Of a stretch of DNA of 64,000 nt, positions 31,432 through 43,400 are shown piece after piece. The notes under the pieces are model-generated. The model made no database searches, was not told the origin of the DNA, and worked only from the letters and a program-made list of their open reading frames with translations. The stretch spans positions 22,674,501 through 22,738,500 of the forward strand of contig NC_036447.1 in the NCBI RefSeq assembly GCF_002775205.1. The letters are read 5' to 3'. A program made the translations under genes and the position numbers. This stretch comes from Xiphophorus maculatus (taxonomy: Eukaryota; Chordata; Actinopteri; Cyprinodontiformes; Poeciliidae). Each line of letters begins with the position of its first letter. Position 1 is the stretch's first letter.

Positions 31432-34400
31432 CTACAGGACGAAGGGCAGGATGGGCGAGCGGAGCGGCGGGTAGTCGCGGAACTCCTTCAGGTAGCTGCG
31501 GTGCTTTCCTTTGGCCCAGACGGTCATCTGCATGAAACCCACCAGGGTGAAGAAGGCCACCGGCAGACACTGGGTCATCAGGGTGAAGCCGAGCCAAGAG
31601 CCCAGCTGCAGGAGGAACAAACGCCGTCACAGATAACACACACACACGATTCAGATCCCAACAGGAAGAAGTGAGTTCACATTGCCCATGCTGAAGTTAG
31701 GCTCTGCAAATCTACAGTAAACAATTAAAGCTTTTTCCCACTTTGATATTTTTCTTAAGCAGCTATTATTTTTTTGAGGCTGAACCTTAATTGTACTTTT
31801 GCAACATCTCTGGATGTGATTAAGTTCCAAATATGGAAATTCAATGAAACATGGCATGGGCTGCTGTTTGTTCATCGTTTTACAGGCATGTTGTGCCTAT
31901 AAATTCACAAAATTGTACTGATCTGTTTGAGTCCAATACATAAAACGTTCTATTTAAATTAACCAATCTTTAATTGATCAAAATAGGAAAACTGGTTAAG
32001 AAGGAAAATACTTATTTTGGTGAAGCACAGGATTTGGGTTTCTGATGCAAAGAAGTAATGTAAGCAGCATGGAGTCCAAAACCTAGATATACATGTGATA
32101 TTAGTAATCATCAGTTATTGGCATAACAACAATATTAATAGTGGATGTTGACATCGACCCATATTGGTGCATCCATAGTTTCTATGCCATATTTTGCTTG
32201 TGAACCAAGTCATGTTGAAGAGTCTCGTGTCCAATTTATAATCCAGAAGTCAACTTCTTACTCCTCAAGTTCTTTTACATTTAAATATTAGGAGAAAATA
32301 AGTTTCTGCCATCAAGCTGATGATAAATCTGCTAGAGAAATTACAGATACAACAGATTTATTTATTGGGGTAAAAAGTTTGCAAACTGGCAAACTTGCGC
32401 CTGTTGGGGATGATTCTGACCACTAGATGGCAGTGAATTGCTTGCAGGACTATTCAAGCAAAATGAGTGGTTTAAATAAGCTTCCTTGTTGTATGGCAAG
32501 CGGCTACAGTATCTATTGGTCAAAGAAGTGATGAATTCAGGGTTTTTTTGATTCCAGAATAAGTGTGTTTATCTTCAAGATTTGGAAAAAGTTCAACTGC
32601 AGACATTTCATGACCGTGTAGGAACATTGTCATGTGGCTGACTGAGTGTTAGGATTCTGATCACTAAACTGATATTATCATTCAGAAGGTGAATGAATGG
32701 AACCTTAAGTCTATTATCCTTCTAAATATTGCATCCAAGCTGTTATTTTAAACTGCAATAGCATCATGACAACTGAGATTCAATACAAATATAATTTTAC
32801 TACGTTTTGCTTTGAGTACGCAGACGTGGAGCACTTATCAAGCATTCTGATACAAAAAAAAGAAAAAAAGTCAAGAACATGTTACCTCATAGGTGTAGTT
32901 GGGACAGGAGACGAGGAGGAAGATCCAGGTGAAGGGGTTCTTGGTTGGATAGGGAATCTTCCTGGTCTTTGATCCTGGATTTACATGAAAAAGAGAGGAA
33001 ATTAGAAACTTGAAATCTCCTTACCAATCCAATTCTCTTAGTAAAATTAGATTAACTGAAGAAATTAAATTGCTGCACTGTGCGAGTGACAGATGTGTTC
33101 ACCTGGTGGGCGGAGGTTCCGGAGGGCGATGTGGATGGAGAAGTTCCCGATCTGACAGAACTGTGATCGAGAGCATTGATAGCGTTACATAGTGTTTGTT
33201 TAAATGTCAAAGAAAATTAGGTAAGGTCTTTAAAAACCAACTCAATAACCACCAATGGTCAAGCTTTCCATGAACTTGAAAATTCTTAAATAAAAGTATT
33301 TCTGTACAACAAGTTCAACAAGTTTTCAAACGTATAAAGCAGGAAGCTGACTATAGCACAGGGCATTCTGGGTAAATACAACCAAAACAAATTTGTGAGT
33401 CTTGCACTAGCGGGAGAAATGGCAAAAGACAAAAGAGAAATCTTACAACAATTACAATCTGACACCATTCCATTTTTTGGGTACATTTCTTGAAGAAGGA
33501 AGTTGCGCTCATGTCTCCTTCTGAGGTTTTTGTGTTGTTTTCTTCAGTGGTTTTTGGTGCAGCGCCACCACAGGCGAGGAGGAAAACAGGTTTTTCAAAG
33601 GGTTTGGATTGTTTGACATAAGTGAATGTTGCCACTTTGGTCAACATTCACTGTTCCAGTTGAACAGAGTCTACTGGACTATCCAGTGTGTAAGCACCCT
33701 AAGCTTCTACAACCAACCAGTCTGTAGACCCCGTCTACCAGTCAGGTCCATACTTGGAAACGTAAAAGATCTAATAACGTGCAGTTCAGCCAGAATGAAG
33801 CCGGAAGCTTGTTGATTGCTATGACAAGTGTGTGCTCGAGGTGCAACTTTTCAAGAAGCATTTACGTTACAAAATTGCAAGAAGTGTTGGCATCGTTGAC
33901 CGTTGTCCACTGCTGACCAGAACTGTATCGACTAGAATCAGAAGTGCTGCGATGAGGAAACCGATTCTTACCAGGAATATGATGAGCGCCAGTCTTATCT
34001 GCTGTTCTCCGTATACTGAAAAAGAGGATTTAACATAAGAAAAACAAAAAACAGCCCCTTCATGTGTAGGTATACCATATGCCACAATGTTAATGAACAC
34101 TCACTGGGTGGTGTATACAATGGATGGTTGATATAATAAGCCATCCATGCTGCAAAGCCCCAGTAGTAGGTGCAATTCTGAAAGCGACAACGACACAATT
34201 TTTTTTCTTGTGTCGGAGAAGTTAACTTGTGACGAGATCAGACGGAGTTTCAGTGAATCCCACCTTGAAGATGTTCCGTAACGGCATCGTTCCGTGAGAG
34301 AAGCGGTGGACAAACAGGGTCTCCAGGAGTCTCTTAACGTAGTGGAAGGAGTGACACATGCAGGCGAGACTGAAAGAAGGAGACGTGAGTCGATAACACC

Positions 34401-37400
34401 CATCACTCAAACCAGGACAAATTAAGAGCAGTCCGTACTTGAGCTGACTTGAACTATCACCTTGAGGCGCTGATGTTCTTCACTGCATGTAAAGAGATCA
34501 AACCCGCTAAATCTCATTATGATTCACTGTGTTGTTGAATGTTAGGTTGCCTGGAAACAAGCACAGCCTTTCTTCAGCATCTGCCTGCCTCATCTTGTAT
34601 GACAGCTTGGCATCTGGCCGTTTGGACTCTCTCCAGGTTAGGGACGAAAAGATTAATCAGATTAATCGTCGTGATGAGGCGATTATTGAAATAATTGTTA
34701 ACTAATTTAGTAAACTGACTGGACGTTAAATGAGGTACAGAGATTCGCAAAAAAAGCCATTAGCTGAAAAAACTGTATTAAGATAAAAACCGTATTTGTC
34801 TTTGTCGGTAAATGTGTTTTATCCAAAACTCCTCAACTCCTCATCTTCACCCGATTTCAGTTCACAAAAGGGATGCTCTGTCACTGCATTTTAGGCAACA
34901 CAATTAGTATTTTACTATTTAAAAAGAAACTGAATTATTTGCTTATCTTGTATCTTTTAACGCATTTATAGTATTGTATAAAAATGGCTTAAGTGGTGAA
35001 AGGAAAAATCTGTAGAATTTGCCCATTTATTTTTATCCATATAGTCATCAGAACAATCAATAGAATAATCAAGAAAATAATTGTTAGTTGCAGCAGTACT
35101 CCAGATATTTACAAACCATTTCAATTTATTGTCTTTTCATTTATTCTACATCATATTTCAATAATATTCCCTCTTCATGCTTCGTGAAGCCAAACTTTTC
35201 CACCTTCCATCTCCTGGCTGCAGCTGGATAAACTCAACCCTTCCACTGTTCTGCATCACAATCATGCTGATCATTCCTGCTATAGCTGCTTTCTGCAAGC
35301 TTTTTTTAAATATATAAAACTCTACAAAATAAGTTTCTTAGTCCCAATAGCTCTCAGAAAAACATGAAATATAAGAAGGCTCCTCAAGGTTGAGACTTTA
35401 AATCCTTTCAGTTCGCTGTTTGATTAAAATGTAGAAAATGAAATGCTAGATTAAAATGGACCAATGTCAACAAATGGAAAAATAAATCTAAGCCTCGGTA
35501 GAAATGTCCCTCAAGTGGCAGCAGCAGGTACTGCGTTCAGATATGTTTTGAAAGGTTGAGTGAGAAAAAAAGGATTCTTCCTAATCCCATGAGGCATGGG
35601 GGGAAACATACTGGACACTCACTGTACAACCCAGTGTTTACTGGTGGTGAAGTCATATTTGGGTGCGTAGATGAAGGGAACCCGGAAGTAGAACAGCAGA
35701 TAGATGACCAGAGGGCCGGTGTATTCTGTCAGGAACACCTGAAAACACGAGGAATGACAGATTAGACGGCACAAAACCTTGGCTTTGACAGGAGGAGCTG
35801 GAATACAAGCATTGTGGGAACTTTGAAAAAAAGAAAATAAAACATGGAGGATGCTCATGAGAACATCCTGGAAGCAGATCCACATCAACTTGTGACTTAA
35901 AAATTAAGTCACAAGGACTTTTCTTTAAGTCCCAAACACCTTTCCTTCACAGCGGGAACTCTCGGCGCAGAAGCACCTGATTTCAGTCGCTCACTCGTGT
36001 CTTTGAACGTGTCGGAGCTGTTAGAGCCAATTTGTGTTTTGAACTCACTGTGACCCAGCTGATCTGAGCTCCCAGGTCTCTGAAGTAGAAGGTTGCCGTG
36101 GTTCCCACAGGGAGATGCTGCAGGACATCCTCATCTTTCAGGGACTTCCCCTCTGAAACGATTGCATTACTGAACAAGTAAGATTCACGCAGCGCAATGA
36201 GCGAAAAGCTTCCACCAGCCCCGCTTCAATTAGATCAAATTAACAGTGACATACTGGGATCGAGACGAATGGACTGTCTGGCTGGGTACCACTGAGGATC
36301 TGAAACGGGAGAGGTAATTACCTTACAGTCATTGTAAAGGCAGAATACAAAGAGCTAGATGTCAAAGGAGCAGGAAAACGGCACGTACGGCTCCTGTGGA
36401 ACATGGACTTGATCTCTCCGATGGTGGCATTTGGCTCGACCTGCAAATAACATGACAGTAAATAAACATAGGGACACCCACTCCCACACAAAGGGGACGT
36501 TCATAATCCCCTTTCCATTTATGATGGAGGTTAGAGGTAAATTTAGCTCCGACTGTGCTTAAACACCTCCAAGATGTGGGCTAACAAACAGCTGGTGTTA
36601 AAGAGTTTCAAAAATTCTGGACGCACAAACACACCCGTCCTTTATTCCATGAAGTCAAAGGGAGCACACACAGACAACAGTCCTGTTTGTCTTCACTGTG
36701 GATCAATATTCTTAGGCATATGGTTGTGCAGATATTTTACCCTGCATAACTCTTGATGCAAGCTATATTCTTAGACAGAAATACCATTACCCAGTTCCTG
36801 AACAGTAGACATGGTACATGTCTATGTGAAAGTGGTAAACCCCTCATGTTTCAGCCATCTTGCTTTAATTCCCTCAAACTTCTGTGTGTGACCTCTCCGG
36901 GACCTCCAAGTATTTTCAGCAGAATGACATCGCTGCCGTTGGATTTCAGAAACCACCTCTTGGGTTCCACTGCTGGTCTGGGGCCGATGCCCAACTTAGA
37001 TCCTGCTGTGTTTTGACTGGCAAAGCTGAGTGGGGCTCTAATGAAGATCTAGAGATATGGGACTTTCTTCACAGAGAAGTTCTGATTGGAAGATACATTC
37101 ACATAGTTCTGTGAAAAGGGCTTTCTATTAGAGGTATCCCGATCTGGTATTGATACCGGAAATTGGTCAAAAATCAGCCAACAAACGAGTATCGGGTTTG
37201 TATCGGCCTGCATCTAAATTCTGCGAAATAAGCACTCTGCTCCAGTATTTAGTCCATCCCAGCAGACATCCAGCAGCACACAGACCCTATTGGTTCGTAA
37301 TAAATGGGTCAGTTGTTCTCATACCTGCCATTGTTGACTATTGCTCTCTGAGTAATATCACGTGATCAAGCCTTTTCTAAAAAAGTATCCATGACAGATA

Positions 37401-40400
37401 TTGTATTGGATCAATATCGGTAGCGACCAATACTCAAAGCTGCGATATCTGTATCGCATCGGAAGTGGAAAAGTTAAAAACGTACTCATTGTGCCTTCAT
37501 TCTAGAGGCTTCGTGTATTTAAGGATCGTCTTTCATGGACACTGACCCAGACACGTTCCTGCACTTGAGTTTTATTTCTAACTCAGCCGGTCACTTTAGC
37601 TCTAATCTAGAAAGTGTGTCGACCCCAAAAGCCCCTCTGTCTACATCCGAATCTGCATCTGTCACATCTTTGAATGCGCCTCCCTCAAAGTGATAAGACT
37701 GCGACTCTTATCACCATAGAAACTCTGCTAACTTGACAACCAGGTCTAATCTGTCCAGGATGGCACCTCATACTCTGTAGTCCAGAGGAGCAGCCTTTAA
37801 TAAACAGAGTTTATGTTGGCTGATGGTACCAAGAGTGTGGTTAGTGAAACTCTATCCAAGCACCATCAATGCACCAAATGTCTCCGAGCACAAGCAGCAA
37901 CAAAAATTAATCCGTCTAACACATTAACAACAAACTACGAGCCAAGCACGGATACTTGTAAATAAATCTGTAAAACAAGCTGCTCGTCTCCAATTAAAAT
38001 GAGTATGGCTGATGTAAATGTGATATCCTTCCATCCGTCCGCGGAAATCTCACAAATGCCTGTGGAGATTCACAGCAATGAAACTCGGAATACTTTGTAA
38101 CTTTTGCGTGACTCTAAAGATTTAAATGTCAAAAGTAAAACGAGTCAAAGACTCTTACAATTTTTGAACCCCAGCTTTCTTGTGGTTCAGAAGTTTAAAT
38201 ACATTTCTTTTACTGGTAGGATTGCCTCTAAACTGGATGATTTGGTTGAAATGTTTTTAGTTTGATTCCAGAAGAGTCTCACAATGATTTGCTGGAACTT
38301 TGGCCCATTTCTTCTGACAGAACAGATGCAACAGTGTCAATTTTCAGTGTTGCTTTGCTCACACAAATCTCATCAGCTTTGCCCACAAATATTTCAAGAG
38401 ACTGAGATTTGTGGCTTTGCGTTGGCCACTCTGAAACCTTGACTTTTTACTTATTAAGGCACTATAGTAAAAATAATATTTGTGGTTTCAGAAAACCATC
38501 ACTGATTATGAGGTTTATTATATCACTTTTAATGTGTAGTTTTGTGGTTTAATTAGACTCCATTTAAAAAGAACTACAGGTCAAATACAGCATTCGTTTG
38601 AAGTTGTAAAACCACCAACAGCAGTAAAATGGGTGTTTTCTCATCTTTTATTGAGTGTGCATTCAGTCAGTAGGGTAAAAACCAAAATGCTGACGGGCAT
38701 TATGAAAATCAAAATGAAATGTGTCAAATCAAAGATGTAGAATGTAATTTACATTTTAAAAAACTGTGTAAAAACCACTCAATCTATTAAGCGCATTAGA
38801 ATTTTGGCCTTTAGAAAACCAACAATGAGAAAGAAGTCTAGAAAATAAAATATTTTTTTCCATCCTCAATATTATTTTCCTTACTTTTCCAGACCTTGAA
38901 ATGCGTCGACTAAATTGTCACATTGTCCAGACTTTTAAAGACTGCATAGGAACCCTGTTATAAGTGGCTGTTTATAATGTATCTTTTGTGAAGTACTTTG
39001 TTTTGAACCATGCTATACAATTAACCTATTTCCTTTAGGTAAAATTTACACATTTTGTAAGTGGAGTCAGAAAAAATGTAAAAGAAAAACTTTTCAGAAC
39101 CAGTTACTGCCACCAACGTTGTTTTATAAATCTTTAAAATCCTATTATTCAACAGGATTCAGCCAGTTTTATATAAAAAAGTCAAATTTTACCAGGGCAC
39201 AATGGTTACAAACTCTCAACTGCTACTTTCCAAATCATTTTACTATTATGCACCATTATTAGCTGGTAAATAAAGCCATTTATTTTGCTTTGCATGATGG
39301 GAGTAAATATCGCCTTGCATAAAGATTAAAATCATTTGAACTTTTCCACATTGTCACGTTACTAACACAGACTTCAATATTTTCCATGAAGATTGCATGC
39401 CAAAGAACCAAAATAATCTAAAATGTGTGACTTTCATATCTTTTACGGCCTCAATGAGTCAGTACTTTACAGAACGACGATTGTCCATTCTTCTTTGTGA
39501 AACAGCTCAATCTCACTGAGATTGGAGGGAACTGTGAACATCGACTCCTGAATCTTGCCACAGATTCTAAATTAACTTTCACTGGACTATTTTAACACAT
39601 GAATTTGCTGTGATAAAAACTATTAGCAGCTATGCTGGATGTGGTGTCTTGTTGGAAGGTGAACATCCACCCTGGTCTAAAGTCCCTGATAAGTTTTTTT
39701 TCTAGGCCTGTCCTGCTTTTAGAACAAAACCTTGTTCCTACTTAAACAAAGCCTCCCCACTATATATAACTTGTGTACTGCATGTGGGGGAAGAAAGTTT
39801 AGTTTAGCTTTGGTCTGGCCAGAGCACCTTATGTTTACGTCTTCCCAAGATGGTTTCTGGCCAACTGCGAATGGGAATTCTTGGGGTTTACTTTCAGCAA
39901 TGGCGTACTTCTTGTATAAAGGTCAGTTCCATCCAAATACGACAGACAAGACCTAAATCATCAAATGATTCTTTGTAAATGTGTTGTGTTCCTTTGGCCG
40001 TCATCGGGATAACTAAACGCAGCATGCAGCAGCGTCCCATGAATGAAAGGCACTCCAGAGGGTGTCCCCTATACACTGGCTGGGATTCATGCCCACAGAC
40101 AGACAGAGAGAGAGACCATTGCTTCGTGTTCCAGAAAACACCTATCTCCCACACAGAGACCTTTTACTGTGATAAATGACCATATGCTGCACAGAGATAG
40201 TTATACAATAGAGGTTTTTTAAAAGGTTGTAGGTATCATAGCATGACCAGCTGTGTCCTCAAGATGAAATCAAACGAATAAAAACTTGAACTCGAAGAGC
40301 TTCTTACCTTGTCCAGGAAGCAGAGCTTGTCCTTGGTCTTGGCGTCCAGTATCTCCACCTCAAAGAAAACAACGGCCTTTTTAGCTTTTTTTGCAGGTTT

Positions 40401-43400
40401 GCGTTTTGCCGGGGCTTGACTCGTCGGCACGGCAGCCCCCGCCGCGTTATTCGCCTTTTTCCCGCTGGCTTCTAACGCCAAGGCATCCATGTCTCCTTTG
40501 CTCCACCTGCTCTCAGTTTATCCCCCCGTTGCTCCCCTCAGATCGGCACCGACCTCTCCAGATCCACGCCGAGAGAAGGACAAGAGTGCAGCGGCGCTCA
40601 GCTGTGGAAATAAATCTGTCGCTTCCCCCTCTAACCCCCGCCCTCTTCCTCCTCATCCAGCCCCACCCTCTTCATTCAGCTCTCTCTGCCCACCTCTCAC
40701 TTTATTTAACAGCCGCCCGACCGCTTGCGGCGCAGACGCCGTCCACATGAGCGGGAACAGTTGCATACAAAGGCATGCCAAGCATCCTCAAAGCCAAATT
40801 GATTAGTGAACGCATGTTGGACAAAAGAAACCTCTAATTCATGCAACTCCCACCCTGACATGCAGGGAATGTGCTTGGAAATGCAACTCTTCCCTAAAAA
40901 CAGACAGCTATGACCTTTGACATCTCAACCTGTGGGGTAGAGGGAGGAAAGAAGGGAGGTATTACGACAAACAGCGCTTCCAGCCTGACCCCGTCTTCTT
41001 CTCCACAGCTAAATATAAACATCTCTGCCCATCAAGCCTTTTCCCATCTGACCCTCCACGGATCTGGACAGTGAAGTCATGGGTTTTATAAGAGACCAAC
41101 CGAGACACTCCCTTGGTTTAAGTGCCGTCAAATTCTAATAGGCTTTATAGTGAGTTGGACTTTAAAACTCAAGTAAATTTCTCGAAACTGTCACTGACAT
41201 GAAAGTTTAACTTTTCCCACCATTGTGAAGTGATAAAACTCCCAATTCTCTGGAAAATGTGGGAACAGATACCATCCACTTTCTCTCAGGGTAAATGGTT
41301 GAGGTAACTTTAAGGACATAAAATGCTACACTAAATCAAAATGTAAAAAAAAACATAAAAGAATGTCTCAAATAATGAATTTAAATTAACTCAATTTCCA
41401 TTCTGCAATTTTACTCTAGAGACATCAGAATCCATTTTATTATGGTTTCAGCCATGTGTGTGTTTTTTATTTCAACTTTATTCCTTGTTTATTTTTATAT
41501 TTAAAATATATTCCAGTAACAGTGTTAAGTTTTCTTTACAAATTTAAAGTTTATTGGTCTCTCAGAGGGAAAATATGCACAATTGTACCATTTTCACAGT
41601 ACTGGAAAATGGTCTTGAAACAAGATTATCGTTTATCGTTGGGACAATTCATCATCCAGCAAACTTTGTTAATGTGAAAGGCCTACTAACTTCTATAGGA
41701 TGGGTCATTAAAAACTTGTTGAACTTCCTCATAAACTGCTTTAGTGTTACAACTAAGACGGCACCAATGAATTGGCTAGGGGTGCATCGATTCCGATTCT
41801 GGCCGATTTTAATTCCTTTGTCTGAAGTGTTGCTAAATATAGCAATAAAGTTGCTGAGTTGGCAACAGTGGGGTGGCTATTGTTAACTAGAAACGTGCAG
41901 ACGTGACCTGGTGGGCCGGTCTGTCAGTCAAACCTCTCTCAAGGGACGCAGAAGAGGACAGTGGCTGATTTTTAGACCTTTGCTGAGGTAGATACGATCA
42001 GGGGACAAAGTTGGCTTCTCAATATAAGTATTGGCTGATCACTGATCTCCCAACATTAAGGAAATTGACAGATAAATCGGCTGGCCGATAAATTGGTGCA
42101 CCGCTACAATCAGCCCTGATTTTCTTAAATTTGAAAGATTGGCGCTCAGTCCATACCGATCTCGACAGACCCGCCAACCAGGTCCTGTCTGAACATGCGT
42201 AGTTAACGATAGTCACCCCACTGTTTCCAACTTAGCAACTTTGTCGCTATATGTAACAACTATTTAAACAAAAAACTTCGTATTATTTTTTTTTTAAATT
42301 GGTATCAACCAAATTGGAATCTCTATGTCCTTTTAAAGATCAGTGACTGGCCACAAAGTTGTAATCAGTCCACCCTCAGTTACAACCAATTGACAGACCA
42401 GGACGATGTATTATCACCTCTGTGATTAACCTCGTTCGTTGAATTATTTTCATACGTCATTTTTATTAAATGAGAATCCTTAGCTTTTCAAATCAGTATT
42501 TTATTTATTTATTTGCCTACAAGAAATAAAGAGCCACACATAATCAAGCAGGACACACGACACCACAGCTGTGACTTTGGGGCAACAACCCCGTTCCTGT
42601 CTTTGGGCCAACTCTGCCGTACCTCCCCCCTCAGCTCCCTCGTCTCAGCCAAATAAAACCTGTCACACTGACAGTCGGAGCTGCTAATGCACTCTGCGGG
42701 CACGAGGACGAAGCACGGAGGATTCAGTTTTAATTGCTACAGCGGATGTCGACGGTTCAGCGACTGGATTTATAGCTTTGCTCTGAGGTAAAACCTGGCG
42801 TTTATTTTAAAACTGATATTGCAGAGAAGTGTAGACATAATGTGCTTCGTACAAGTGTAGACATACTGTATCCTGTTGGCCAGGGGAGTCACTGCAACAC
42901 ATTTCTCTCTGCTATCTCTAAAAATGACAAAACATGGTTTTGTGAGTAATAAATCGGCCACATTGATAATTGACTGAAATTAAAGATTCTGCTCTAAAGT
43001 AGTCTGAAAACTTTAACAAGTATTAATTTAACAAATAACTTAGTGTAATTACACTTGCATTGTCATCTAGCTTTGATAATATCAAAGCAAATAGTAAATG
43101 ATGTAAGATTTAATATCTGTTTTAGGGTGTTCCTTAAAAAATACTTGATAATATATAGCATTATCAAGTATGTGTGTACTCTGCAGCTACAACTATAGCA
43201 ATGATAATGCTATACATTATCATTAGCATTTATGATAATGTTGCACTTAATTAGAGTTCGAAATCCACCAATTTTCAGATGATTGGTAGGTGAAATGCTG
43301 AAAAATCTAATATTTTTCCGGTTCACTAAACGCCTCCATCCTGAAAGCTCAAACTTCATTAGGTCCATAATGCTTCAACAATCAGCATAACTAATGGAAA

